A stretch of 64,000 nt of DNA. Origin: Haliotis asinina. Lineage: Eukaryota; Mollusca; Gastropoda; Lepetellida; Haliotidae. Made by a program: the position numbers and the translations under genes. The stretch is taken from positions 46,923,747 to 46,987,746 of the forward strand of contig NC_090292.1 in the NCBI RefSeq assembly GCF_037392515.1, in the 5' to 3' direction. This document shows, piece after piece, positions 1 through 11,661 of this stretch (positions are counted from its first letter, which is position 1; the number at the start of each line of letters is the position of its first letter). The notes under the pieces were generated by a model. It was not told the DNA's origin. It did no database searches and was given only the letters and a program-made list of their open reading frames with translations.

Positions 1-37
1 AAATGGCCATACGCGTGAATTAGGGTTTGGAGCAGCA

Positions 38-625
38 GGAATGCTGAAAGTGGGAGTCACGTACTCTCATGTTGCAAGAATCATACAACGAATAGCTGGA
101 AGACTGATCACACGCTTGAGACAAACTGGCAGGACAGGCCAAAGAGCGGAAGACCAAGGGTCACAACCTCCCAGGAAAACCGCCATTTACGGCTGCTTCA
201 TCTGAGGAACATGTTTTAACAGCGGCGAAAAGTCTTGGGCATCGAGTCAGCACATGGACAGCAAGCGGTCATCTTCGCATATATGGTATCCGTGCCTACC
301 GAACGTCAAGGCCATGACGTTGACGCATAAACAACGACGTCGCAGTTATAGCAACGAAATTGGGGTCGAGATTTTATCACAAATGAAATCAGGTTCTACA
401 TTAACAGACCTGATGGACAGATATATGACTGAGGACCCGTGTTACCAACTAGAACGTCACACCCAAAAGCGTTTACCGCCTCCGTTGACCAGGAATGCGT
501 TGATTTAGGTCCTGAAGGGGCAATGGCTACTGGTACCACATCACGTGAGGAGACACCGTGTTCGCTCTGTGCGACGTCGTGTCCAGACATGCCTTAACGC
601 CAGAGATGGTCACACGCGTTACTAG
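38..625 (+). pseudogene. Tc1-like transposase relic
   Basis: Broken transposase of the Tc1 (DD34E) family. The first readable block (from 38) begins GMLKVGVTYSHVARI and runs to RLRQTGRTG, matching the helix-turn-helix region. A frame change follows, then KSGRPRVTTSQ (the GRPR AT-hook-like linker) and HLRLLHLRNMF, then a stop. After unrelated or rearranged sequence, the last block reads RSVRRRVQTCLNARDGHTRY and a stop at 623-625, the usual Tc1 C-terminus. The central catalytic Asp/Asp/Glu blocks are not recognisable, so this is an inactivated, internally rearranged copy. It may begin before the window. It is a different family from the two intact Tc1 elements at 37 and 54 kb. Confidence 0.72.
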
Positions 626-867
626 AGATTTTGGTACTTTTTATGCTACGATGTGTATGTTGGCATGTGTCCAAACACCGAGCGATCAACCGTCATGTGC
701 AAACAACCCTATAAATATATTGAATCAATCCTGATCTCTATGACGACCTACCGAATTGTAAATTATAGGTTTTTGTTTCTTGATTTAAACCCCCGAACAC
801 CCTTTCTTTTGTACATGAGTGTATGGATTGACACTTTAAGATGTTTATGAGAAATGTTCTATTGCAG

Positions 868-3800
868 AAAGTTGTGGGAACTGCTTCTCAGTAATACGTG
901 GAACAAACTTTCCTGAGGATCATCGTTTAAGTCTAGATGTAGATGTGACTGTGATAAATAAAAAGAAGCAACAAGAAAGGAGAAAGACAACAACTAAAGA
1001 ACTTCGGAAGAAAGTTTCCGCTTTACGAAACTCAACAGGCGGTGTTCTGTTTATACACATCCAGCGAATTGCCAAGACTGACAGATCGTTGCACCATCTT
1101 AACGAATACGTTGACCCAATTTTAGAAACATTTCTCCAAAGACATGAGCAGTTTGCTAATATCTATGAAAAGGTTTGGTTAAGCGACATTGAACCTGATC
1201 ATGAACACGTACATGAATTTGTGGTTCTAAAAGTTAAAGGTTCGTCTTTTCTTTGTACGGCTGAATTCAATACCTCTGTGAATACTGATTTCAGCATTAA
1301 ATCTGCAAATGTAGATGTGATTCTGGACTTACTGAATTCAAGTGACATTTCACCTGGTAAACCTCACCTCGTGGGAGAAGGATTTATAAATGGTACGGCA
1401 AACAGTTCATCATTTCAAGAAAGTAGATGCCTAGAGTTTAAACATTGGACGAAAGCTGACATACCACACCTTTGGCATGACTTAAAATTGAAGAATTATA
1501 TGACTTCCTTCTCAAAGCTGCCAAAGGGTGGTTCAATCATATTTGGAATAGATGAAAACGAGGAAAAACAGCGATTATCAGCACATGATGGCTACGATTA
1601 CATGAAACTAAAAGTGACTGGCTTGAATGTTTCCAGTGAAGAACTTGGAGACGTGCCCAAAAAACTAAAGGAGCTCATTGAGAAGGAAATTGTGATATCC
1701 CCCACCTCTCAGGACAATCAAAGAAAGTTACCCTGGGAATGTAAATTACATAGATTAGAGCGAGGAAAGTATATATTGGAGATCGCTGTTGGTTTCATGA
1801 ATGGATGTGTGTTCCATGACTCTGGCCCGGAAGCATACAGAATAATAAATAACAGAATACAGGAACTAGATCTTGACACCTGGCTACAAAAGATCCAAAA
1901 TGGACAGTAAGTAAAAGTACCCATATATTATGACAGTTTATATCCTGGCGCTATGCATGAATACTACTTTGTTTAAGCATCATGTTAAGGCAACTCTACC
2001 ACCACCACCAACAACAACAAAACCGATGTAACTATATGCATGGATAATGCTTCGTTTAAGCATTATGGTAAGGCTAAAAAAGTTTCAGAATGTTACTGTG
2101 GAATTACATTCGCTAAAATGGAATACAATACATACTACAGTGGTAGCTGTCTAAACCGGCACTCATTGGGACTGAAGGAATGATCCGGTTTAGACAACAT
2201 GCCGGATTGCAGAGCTGTTGATAAAGGTACATGCGACGGGCGGGACTGAGATTTTATGCTGGTGTTGACAACTTGCCGGATTGGACAAATGCCGGTTTTG
2301 ACAGCTCCCTCTGTAGTAGCAAGTATTAGAGTTACTCCAAGCTATTGCTATCGTAAAGCTTTTTTTTCCAAATGTTTGACCAACATGAATTAGTTGGTAA
2401 TGCTTTTCAGCAGTATATTTGATATTGTTTCAGACCCAAGTCTTGTAACGTGGCCCAGCAATGACCCTTTCCTTCCAAAGATGAGACACAAGGATGGATC
2501 CTTGAGAAATATTCGGGAATGTTTCATCAGCACAGGTTTGTTGTGGCCTTGTCGTCAGTCAAATATACTGACGGAAACAAATAAGGGAACACCACTTCAT
2601 GGCAGTGTTCGTTTATTTATTCTCAGATTTCCTCCCACCGAACTATCCAAAGCTGGTGATGAAAACTGCAAACTATTAAAGAAACGATTGAATATTTCTG
2701 TGTTCCTGTATTTGTTTAACTCAGCATATTTATGATAACTGAATGCATTTTACAGTATAGCCAGATATCGACATACATCTATCAAACGCATAAAGAGATA
2801 CATGTTTTAAATCATGAAATGCATTTATGATAATAAATATGTGTATTATACTGAGTATATGGAGATAAATATGTGTATCATATATGGAGATAAATATGTG
2901 TATCATATGGAGTATATGGAAATAAATATGTGTATCATATATGGAGATAAATATGTGTATGAAATGGAGTATATGGAGATAAATATGTGCATCAAATGGA
3001 GTATATGGAGATAAATATGTGTGCGTCATATGGAGTATATGGAGATAAATATGTGTGCGTCATATGGAGTATATGGAGATAAATATATGTATCCTATAGA
3101 GTATATGGAGATAAATATGTGTATGAAATGGAGTATATGGCGATAAATATATGTATCCTATGGAGTATATGGAGATAAATATGTGTATGATATGGAGTAT
3201 ATGGAGATAAATATGTGTATCCTATGGAGTATATGGAAATAAATATGTGCATCCTATGGAGTATATGGAGATAAATATGTGTGTGAAATGGAGTATATGG
3301 AGATAAATATGTGTATCATATATGGAGATAAATATGTGTATCATATGGAGTATATGGAGGTAAATGTTTCATATGGAGTATATGGAGATAAATATGTGTG
3401 TGTCATATGGAGTATATGGAGATAAATATATGTATCCTATAGAGTATATCGAGATAATCACGTGTATCTTATGGAGTATATGGAGATAAATATGTGTATC
3501 CTATAGAGTATATGGAGATAAATATATGTATTCTTTGGAGTATATGGAGATAAATGTATCATATGGAGTATATGAAAATAAATATGTGTATGAAATGGAG
3601 TATATGGAGATAAATATGTGTATCCTATGGAGTATATGGAGATAAATATGTGTATCCTATGGAGTATATGGAGATAAATATGTGTATCCTATAGAGTATA
3701 TGGAGATAAATATGTGTATCCTATGTAGTATATGGAGATAAATATGTGTATCCTATAGAGTATATGGAGATAAATATGTGTATGAAATGGAGTATATGGA

Positions 3801-4898
3801 GATAAATATGTGTATCCTATGGAGTGTATGGAGATAAATATGTGCATCCTATGTAGTATATGGAGATAAATATATGTATTCTTTGGAGTATATGGAGATA
3901 AATGTATCATATGGAGTATATGGAGATAAATATGTGTATCCTATATAGCATATGGAGATAAATATGTGTATCCTATGTAGTATATGGAGATAAATATGTG
4001 TATCCTATGGAGTATATGGAAATAAATATGTGTATGAAATGGAGTATATGGAGATAAATATGTGTATGAAATGGAGTATATGGAGATAAATATGTGTATC
4101 CTACAGAGTATATGGAGATAAATATGTGTATCATATGGAGTATATGGAGAAAAATATGTGTATCATTTGGAGTATATGGAGATAAATATGTGTATGAAAT
4201 GGAGTATCCACTTTCTATGGTTACAGTTTGTTCTTCCAGGGCTTGCTGTCTGGCCACATTCCAAGTCATCTCTTTACCAGAAACGTCTCAGAGATCGACT
4301 GGACACGACATTCTACAATCACAACGATACAGTCGGTTTACTGTACATGAGTGACTCGCTTGCAGAACTACTGAAAACAGAGAATATATCAGACGTTAAG
4401 ATACCATCTGATCTTCTATTTGAAGCTCTGTATGTGTCGTCAAGCCAGGCGTTGACGCTTCTGTGTGTCGTCGAACACAAACATGACAAAATGGAAGAGA
4501 AGCAGAATTACATTCTGCAACTGACAAGGAAAGTTACAAAGAGGGTTCGTCAGTTTACAGATGAGCACATCAGCTGCATATACGGCCTTCTTGACGGCGA
4601 TGAACTTCAGGATGATGACTCTTTTCATAAATGTTTATTGTGTATGGAGGAGAAGGCCCGTGCATACAATAACCCAGCCTCTTTGAAAATGACGCGACAC
4701 AAATGTGAGAAAGTATTGAATGCCTTAATTGCTGCTGTTGGTACGAGGCAGGTGGTTCTTGATGAGAGGGAAGAAGAACTATGGCTCACGGAGGAAGAGT
4801 TCTATAAACGGATCAAAACCACCGAAGGAACGCATGAGCGCACGGAGGAGGAGGTCATGAGGCAAGTACACGTCCGATATCAAACGTTCAAGAGATAA
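868..4898 (+). CDS. Schlafen-like protein, 3' three exons
   Basis: Exons 868-1906, 2411-2535 and 4240-4898 (stop taa 4896-4898) join in frame and give about 606 residues; the 5' end lies in an unseen upstream exon. Splice sites: acceptor ttgcag at 867, donor gtaagt at 1907, acceptor ttttcag at 2410, donor gtttgt at 2536, acceptor cttccag at 4239. Exon 1 carries the Schlafen core: TGGVLFIHI, then ESRCLEF and GGSIIFGIDEN (AlbA/divergent AAA-4 fold). The triad E..E....D is spaced 5 and 39 residues, close to the E205/E210/D248 triad of the mammalian SLFN13 tRNA/rRNA endoribonuclease. Later exons match the post-core region up to the SWADL area (SDSLAELL). No helicase motifs are seen, so it resembles short or intermediate Schlafens. 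Role by family: translational control and antiviral RNA cleavage. The final stop follows no strong donor, so 4898 is a plausible true end. Confidence 0.8.
2138..2313. mobile_element. MITE of Tc1/mariner-pogo type
   Basis: 176-bp non-coding element in intron 1 of the Schlafen-like gene. Left end CAGTGGTAGCTGTCTAAACC and the reverse complement of the right end CAGAGGGAGCTGTCAAAACC form imperfect terminal inverted repeats of about 27 bp. TA dinucleotides flank both sides (2136-2137, 2314-2315). An internal perfect 12-bp inverted pair (2148-2159 / 2185-2196) could form a hairpin at the left end. Confidence 0.65.
2826..4207. repeat. 32-bp minisatellite in Schlafen intron 2
   Basis: About 43 imperfect copies of a 32-bp unit containing ggagtatatggagataaata then tgtgtatcctat, with variants catat / gaaat / cctat before the next unit and some shortened units. 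It fills most of intron 2 (2536-4239). The open frames inside it on both strands are products of the repeat, not genes. Confidence 0.92.
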
Positions 4899-6104
4899 AT
4901 CTCAATGTCTCCTGTAACGCCATGCAAAGCTGTATGACACGGCTACATAGCAGAGTCGGTATTTGAAATTTTCATACTTAACCAGCTTCCTACAGACATC
5001 ATATATTGTTTGTAGTCGAATAAAGTGAAATTAAGATTGCGAACCCTCATAACATTTCAAGTCTCAGAATGTTATTCAACTTAGGATAAAACTTGTTTAA
5101 CAAGTGATAGTCTCAAATCGCTCTATTTGTTTGTTTTTACAAGGGAGTATGCACATTAAATGAAACACCTGGAACATGTAGGTTTGGTCGAAGTTAACGG
5201 TCATCACTTACCGCACGTGGATTTGTTTCACTGTTCCAAGTACTGCGGTTCCCCCCTTGCAATACATAGCAATAACAACGGTTTTAAGCTCGTTTGTTGA
5301 ACAACTTTTATCCTAAGTTGAATAAAAATTCTGAGGCTTAAATTTTCAGTCGGCAAGATTCGCAATCCTATTTTCACTTTAATTGGTTTATGTTTTTTGA
5401 AAGCGAAATTCATCGGTACGTTTTCACTGCAGTCTGTAGATGGCAAACACATTTAAAAAGGGTCAGGACATACACACGTTTATATAACCCCATGAATTAC
5501 ATTGCCTATGATAAACTCAAGTGAGTGAGTGAGTGAGTTATTTAACGTAACATCGGCAATATTTCAGCCATATCGTGACGGGAGCATGTTTGATATTGAA
5601 ATGAAATGTGCATACTTTATAAAAGCCTGTCGTCAAAGGACAGTAAAATAACTAGTGAGTGAGTTAATATTTAACGTCACATCGGCAATATTTCAACCAT
5701 ATCGTGACGAGAACATGTTTGATATTGAAATGAAATATGTATATATTATATAAACCTGTCATCAAAGGGCCGCAAAACAACTAGAATATCACAGTCATGC
5801 CTAAACTACTCTGGAAACTTAAAATTAGTAGTAATATTTGGACAAAGCAATATAAAATACGGGCTATACATCACACTCAACTGAAGGTAGATCACCATAC
5901 CAGCTCAAGTCTTCTTGTAACATTGAATGACCACAACTATTTGAATGTATGAGGGAAATACGTGTGGATCTCTTACCTTGCTAATGCCCTTGTAGTTATT
6001 ACTGTGTCTCGTGTGGCGGTTGTGGCAGCATTACTATATATTTCACAAACTCCCAGATAGAGTCATCGATATATATATGATGACTTCAATATTCATTTTT
6101 TCAG
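4899..6104. repeat. Non-coding stretch with SINE-B copies
   Basis: No gene seen. Two head-to-tail copies of the dispersed SINE-B family lie here: a 5' fragment at about 5517-5656 and a longer copy at about 5655-5905. Both start with gagtgagtta and tttaacgtcacatcggcaat and include the block gtcaaaggacagtaaaata. The first copy ends at aactag exactly where the second begins, so this is a tandem or nested pair. Confidence 0.7.
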
Positions 6105-6220
6105 AACACTCACGGCGACTGACACCAAGAGCAGTGTCAATGGAGACAACGTGAATACTAAGCTGAACGTAGGTTCACTTTATAAATTATATGTGCATCG
6201 TCAATTGAAAAATTGTGTTC

Positions 6221-6291
<71 letters not shown>

Positions 6292-9200
6292 ATATATATA
6301 TATCCTATTTGTTTGTTAGTTTGCTTCTTTCTGTTTGTTGTTTAACGCCACAGTCAGCCATGTTCCCGCCAATATGACGGCAGTCTCTTACTCATTAAAG
6401 AAAAAGCAAACCAGTGATTGATATCATGAGCATCCACAACAGGCATCAACAAAGCAATAGGCCTGTCCCATCTTGTAGCGCAACCTACAGCAGGCAAGGG
6501 TTGTTGAAGACTCACCCGCATCTTCATGGATTGCATATAAATGTGAGTGACACCGTTTAGGCCATTGGAATGCTTAGCATCTGTAACGAAGTCTGTCTCA
6601 TTTCATCTTTCAGCTGGTGGAAGACAGACGAAAATATCGCACTGAATTTGAAATGGTGAATGCTCTACAGAAGAAAACTTCACGCCAACTGGCACGTCTT
6701 TATGAACTCAACTCTGAGACTCAAGCATGTAAGAATCCCTCAGTGATGTCACTTTTTGCCCTTTTGGAAACAGTTTGTTTCTTTCACCAAAATCCGTGGG
6801 TTCCTTACACTGACATCATCAGAAAATTAGAAAGAAAACAATAGCACATAAACAATAAAAAAAACCAATAAATGACTATAATTTCCGCCTAAACCATTGA
6901 GTGCAGATAATTTCCGGACAACATATTTAATGGAGTGAGTTTGATTTTACGCCGCTTTTAGCAATATTCCATCAACAGCACGGCATCACACCAGAAATGG
7001 GCTTCAGACATTGTAGTTTTGTCGGGAATCGAACCCGGATCTTCTGTATGACGAATATCAATGGAATATTGACAAATGCCTTGTACAATTTTACTCACCA
7101 TGAATGAGGCACTTGATGCGAAAAAAAGTTCTTTAGTGTCCTTGCAAAATTATGTTGCTTAAATTCTTATTTTGAACCTAATTTTAAGCCAGTAAACCAT
7201 ATGTATATGAATGACTAATTCCCGCTGCCCGTTTTCATTTATTTTACCCAGATATGCCTCTTCTGAAAGCACACCGTTCACAAAAGACCGCTCCACTGGG
7301 CACCGTGAAGGTGAAGACCACAGACGCTGCTACTCAAACAGTAGGCGTTTCCAAAATTATTCATATCTCAAAAGAGATGACCTTTGTTGTGACCTTATGA
7401 AAGAAGGGCACCAGTGCCCTCACCTGAAACCCCGATAAGATCTGGCTTAGAATTAATCATCAGCAATCTACGCTTGTCCTAACAGATCGGGTGGCCAGGC
7501 AGTTGTGTAGACCAATGCTCGTGTTGTCGATCACTGTATTGTGTGGTCATTTGGACTCAAGTTATCAACAGACACCCACCATGTTACTAAAATATTGCTG
7601 GGGCGTGCGGCGTTAAACAGCAGTCAACCAGCCTGCTATAATTCTTTCTTAAGTTTGTTTGCATTCAAATGTTCTGAAACCATGGACCCGTTAAGATCCC
7701 GGGGTAGATTAGGCCTTCAGCAATCCAAGCTTGGCGACTATGCTTGCCGTAAGAGGCGACTAACGGGATCGGTTGGTCAGGCTCCCTGACTCGGTTGACA
7801 CATGCCATCGGTTCCCAATCGCACAGATCGGTGCTCATGTTGTTGGTGACTGGATTGTTTCGTCCAGACTCGATTATTTACACACCGCCGCCATTGAGCT
7901 TGAATATTGCTGAGTGCGGCGTAAAACTAAACTCACTCACCCTGAAACCATGTACCCACTGATAAAACCTGCTGTCCGGAGTTAGGAGCAGCGTTGCTCC
8001 TGGATGGTATCCCTTTTCCATTGTGAAATTGGTACAAAGTAAGCTGCTTGATCTTTTAAATGCTGAAAGTAGGATAAAGTAACGGGCAAAACTTATACAC
8101 CACTCAAATCAGTTTCATGTGGATCAGACACACGAGAGCCTTATTTAACAACCTGGTGTCTTGTGTTCAGGTCGAGCCAAGGAAGAGTCGAAGGAAACAA
8201 ATCCACGATGTTCAAGAATACAGGGTAAGCGCTTTATGATCGAGTGTGTTTCATTGCTGCTTTAAACTGTTAAGGCGTGTGTCAGCTCAATGTGTCAGAT
8301 GCCAACTTTTTGTTGTGAAATTAATGGGCAGACCAAATCTAACAGCTGAGGTTCTGAGCCCACATCTCTGGTTTCCTGAAGTTCTGAGCCCACATCTCTG
8401 GTTTACTGAAGCGATGAAAACCTGCTCCCTTGCACATCTTCAGATGCCTTTGGCCAACATTGTCAGCTTTCATGACATGGAATGCTAATTTAATCCTGTA
8501 AATTTATATCAATTTTATTTTCAAGAGGACAAATTGAGACTATTGTTTTAACATAACTGGGCATCTTAACTGACAAAATCACAGATAATAACAACGAATG
8601 ATATGACAACAGGAAAATTAGTTCCACAATTTTCACAATTGAGGTGGAATGCCTGTATGGACATTTGCCCCTATATCCTGAAGCAAATGCCAAATACCGT
8701 CATATATGAATATAGTTTAACCTTCTTACAAACCTTATTGATTTTTGAAATAATGCCGAAAGCATGTTATGTTTGGATGAGTGTTTAATGCCACAATAAG
8801 CAATATCCCAGCTGTGTGTGGGTGAGTGAGTTAATAATATTTAACTTCACATGTACATCGGCAATGTTTCATATCGTGATGAGAAGGCATTTGACATGAA
8901 AATAGAATTTTCGTACATTATAACAAAAACCAAAACAAACAAACAAAATAACTGTTGACGAAGGGCAGTAAACCAACTTGAATATCACAACCAGAATTGA
9001 AAATAGGTTGAAAAGTTAAAACTGATAACAATATTTATACAATACAAAATAAGCACAGGCTACAGATCGCCAACAACAATAGGTAGGTCTATCAAATAGG
9101 TCTGTAAGTAACCCCAGTGATCAATCGACCTACGCAGCTGGAATATGATGACTTGCATCAACCATGTCAGCGAGTCATATGATCCCGTCGGTGGCATCTC

Positions 9201-9708
9201 TTGGAAAACGTGTTCCTGAGGGCGAATTCTAACACCGGTGTTCACAGGTCAAATCACTGTGTAAAACGACAAGCTAGAAATATGATTCCAGTGAACACTG
9301 ATTATTATTACAGATTAAGATAGATATGTAGCAGAGAGGGTTCGGGTAAGGCACAGTCAGGCTGGTAAGGCTCATCATCAGCTCAGGGCCCTCGCCCCCT
9401 CTACACGCAGCCCAGACAGCGAATGGGACTTCTCCCAGGAAACACTGCCTAGACGAACCCACCAAGAACTTTCCGGAGAATATGGAGGCTTCCCAACACA
9501 GCAGCCTTCTGCATTACCCAGATTGAAAAGTTAGACATATGATTCTAATGAACACCGAATATTATTACTGCCGCTTTAAGCAATGAACTAATGAACACAT
9601 TCTTATATTATTTTTCAGAGATCAAAATCTGCACAATGCAAGAGATCACGCCCTCCAAGTGGACTCCAACCACGGAGCGAAGGCTGTCTATTGATACACG
9701 TGTATTAA
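6105..9708 (+). CDS. Five-exon chain, basic protein of unknown family
   Basis: Five short open exons are linked by good splice sites with compatible phases: 6105-6168 (donor gtaggt), 6614-6728 (donor gtaaga), 7252-7340 (donor gtaggc), 8171-8224 (donor gtaagc) and 9619-9708 with stop taa. The reading includes LVEDRRKYRTEFEMVNALQ, then KAHRSQKTAPLGTVKVKT, VEPRKSRRKQIHDVQEYR and RSKSAQCKRSRPPSG. It is rich in Lys/Arg/Gln and may be a nuclear or RNA-associated tail. I recognise no domain. The first exon needs two bases from an upstream exon. The Schlafen-like exon ending at 4898 offers only a weak donor in that phase (gttcaa at 4886), so these could be alternative 3' exons of that gene or a separate gene. 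A polyadenylation-type aataaa lies at 9961-9966. Confidence 0.45.
6236..6304. repeat. (TG)n-(TATG)n-(TA)n microsatellite
   Basis: Compound simple repeat inside the intron after exon 6105-6168: about 19 tg units, then tatg, then ta. Confidence 0.95.
6931..7055 (-). mobile_element. tRNA-derived SINE fragment
   Basis: The 3' head (gagtgagtttgattttacgc) is followed by a cgggaatcgaacccggatct block, the reverse of a tRNA box B. It is a degraded copy of the element seen intact at 31.9 kb. Confidence 0.65.
7440..7625 (-). mobile_element. SINE-A copy, degraded
   Basis: Contains gatcgggtggccaggc, gatcactgtattgtgtggt and a ggcgttaaac end, the reverse orientation of the SINE-A family (plus orientation starts gagtgagttta / tacgccgcactcagcaatat). 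Confidence 0.65.
7685..7945 (-). mobile_element. SINE-A copy, nearly full length
   Basis: Reads from the distal block gatcccggggtagattaggc through taagaggcgactaacggga to tgagtgcggcgtaaaactaa and actcactcac. It is one of the best-preserved minus-orientation copies in the window and lies in an intron of the five-exon chain. Confidence 0.8.
8820..9075 (+). mobile_element. SINE-B 5' part
   Basis: Degraded SINE-B copy: gtgagtgagtta, an insertion, then catcggcaatgtttcatatc, a gacgaagggcagtaaa block and ctacagatcgccaacaac. A LINE 3' fragment follows at 9.27 kb. Confidence 0.65.
9295..9530 (-). mobile_element. 3' end of a REL-endonuclease LINE
   Basis: Reverse complement matches the 3' coding end and 3' UTR of the LINE fragment at 52.3-53.3 kb: gtaatgcagaaggctgc, agttcttggtgggttcg, the stop, then the cagtcaggctggtaaggctc block. 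Only the final part of the element is present. Confidence 0.7.
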
Positions 9709-10572
9709 CGTGTGTTCAGGTCATTTATAGTCTGTATAGTGTCCTCACAAATATGACATAAATACCTCCATGTATATATAAATCTTCATTCCTCTTGTTG
9801 ACAATGTTAAAACACATCACTATGAATAGCGATGAAAGAACTATGCATACCATTAGCCGTACAAACCCGGAGTATGAGCGAAGTTGAACATGTGCTTTCA
9901 CCGGAAGCAGACGACTAGAAGGGAGGTCACTCTAAAATGATGTGTAACTAGTGAACTGGCAATAAAGTGAATGAAGCACTCGTAAAGGGTAGTAGTGTGC
10001 CCACCAGCGAGAGCTACAGCCAGGTCAGAATGGAACACAAAGGCATGCAATTAATGCATACCAAATAATTAAATGGCCCTATGCGGGGCACCACAGTCTA
10101 CGTGAGCAATCTTGGAATAATGGAATCGTCAGGAAGAGGAATATTGTATCTGAAGTAACGTAAAAATGTCAATCTGCAGTTTCAGTACTTTGAGTAATTT
10201 TGATGATGCTGACATACAAGACGGATCTGCTCATCCCAGTAAGACCATTGCCTGGGTGGTCATCTAATGCAAAATCCCTGCATATGAAGTAAACACACAA
10301 TGTGCAAACACTGATTTTCACCTGCATTCTGTGTGCAGTATGAATGATCAATGTCAACACGAATGTTCGTATATTGTGTATACAATACAAAAAGAAGTTG
10401 ACATCTATATTTTGGCTTGAATATCAACGTGTACATGCCTCTCAAGAACCTCAGTATAAATCAAGTCTAGTTCGGTTCCCGTTTTTTGTGTTTTTTTTGT
10501 CTTTAGCTCTTCATAGTTGGTTGATGATGTGTGCTTTATTTCAATGTCTACATCTGAAGCTTGACAAAATCC
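9709..10572. other. Gene-free stretch
   Basis: Probable 3' UTR and flank of the five-exon chain (aataaa at 9961), then AT-rich sequence with no gene or repeat that I recognise. Confidence 0.4.
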
Positions 10573-10578
10573 CTTGTA

Positions 10579-10660
<82 letters not shown>
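10573..10660. repeat. (GT)n microsatellite
   Basis: About 40 uninterrupted gt units after a short tatg start. Open frames of Cys/Val or Thr/His across it are artefacts. Confidence 0.97.
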
Positions 10661-10661
<1 letters not shown>

Positions 10662-10663
10662 TA

Positions 10664-11065
10664 CTTTTGGTCTGTGTTACATCCACCCAGTGATTGTTTA
10701 TAGAGATACCTAGATAATGTATATTTTTCCTTTGGTGTATGTTACATCCATCCAGTTTTTGTTGATCTAGGTGCCTATATATACGTATGTTTTACTTTTG
10801 GTCTGTGTTACATCCATCCAGTGATTTTTATTGAGGTACCTAGATAAATGCAGATTTTATTATTTATTTTATTCTGTGGTACATCCATCCAATGATTGTT
10901 TTATACGTACCTAGATACGTACCATGTATGTTTTACTGCTGATTCATATTACATCCATCTAGCTTTTGTTGATATAGGTGCCTAGATATAAGTATGTTTT
11001 ACTTTTGATCTGTGTTAGAGAAATACCTAGATACATGTATATTTTACTTTTGGTCTGCAGTATTG
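10664..11065. repeat. Degenerate ~60-70-bp tandem repeat
   Basis: Six diverged copies, each with ttacttttggtctgtgttac, then atccatccagtgattgtt and aggtacctagata. It lies just past the 3' end of the SLC1 gene. Confidence 0.75.
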
Positions 11066-11352
11066 ACTCATGTATGCTTGACAACGGCACAACAGGAACG
11101 TCGCTCTCACGAATTAAAGAAGATGTTATCCATTAAGTTTGTTCTATATATTGTACTTCCCAACTTCCAGAATGCCATTTAAAGAAGTAATCACGTTGCT
11201 GTCAAAATATCATTATTTTATCAATTATTAGTATACGATTTTGTACGTTAGATAGCTTTTGGCCTGTCCATGTGACCTTGTTTAGCCTGTGTTATTTTAT
11301 TTCTTTCTCTCCGAATATTTTAATTAAGACAAGATCATAGGAAAACATCAGC

Positions 11353-11358
11353 TTTATT
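11353..11358 (-). terminator. Polyadenylation signal of the SLC1 gene
   Basis: AATAAA on the minus strand (tttatt on plus), about 305 bases past the SLC1 stop codon, in the AATAAAGCTG context. It is the first good signal downstream and implies a 3' UTR of roughly 320 bases. Confidence 0.55.
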
Positions 11359-11661
11359 TAGAATACCGTTACAAACATAATAAGCTCTGACACAGAAAGA
11401 AAAGCTAATAATTTCGATACTTCCCTACTTCGGTCAAACCAGTTAGGAATGCCTTCAAATTTTGATGCCATAAACATGGTCTGATAGCCATCTGGTATTC
11501 GTTCGAAAACACAACCTAGCTTTCATGGAAGAATTATTTCCAAATGGCTTTCCAGTATTGGCGAATGGACAAACTGTTGAACAAAACCTATAACCATGTA
11601 TTGTATCAACTCTTCGTCCCGCTGAGAAGAGAAAGTTAAATACAAGACATTTATCTTGGTC

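Noticed and set aside
2814..3014. Met/Tyr/Ile-rich frames on both strands at 2.7-4.3 kb
   Set aside because: Translation of the 32-bp minisatellite.
10344..10703. 119-codon frame with a Cys-Val run and its antisense Thr-His frame
   Set aside because: Driven by the (GT)n microsatellite.
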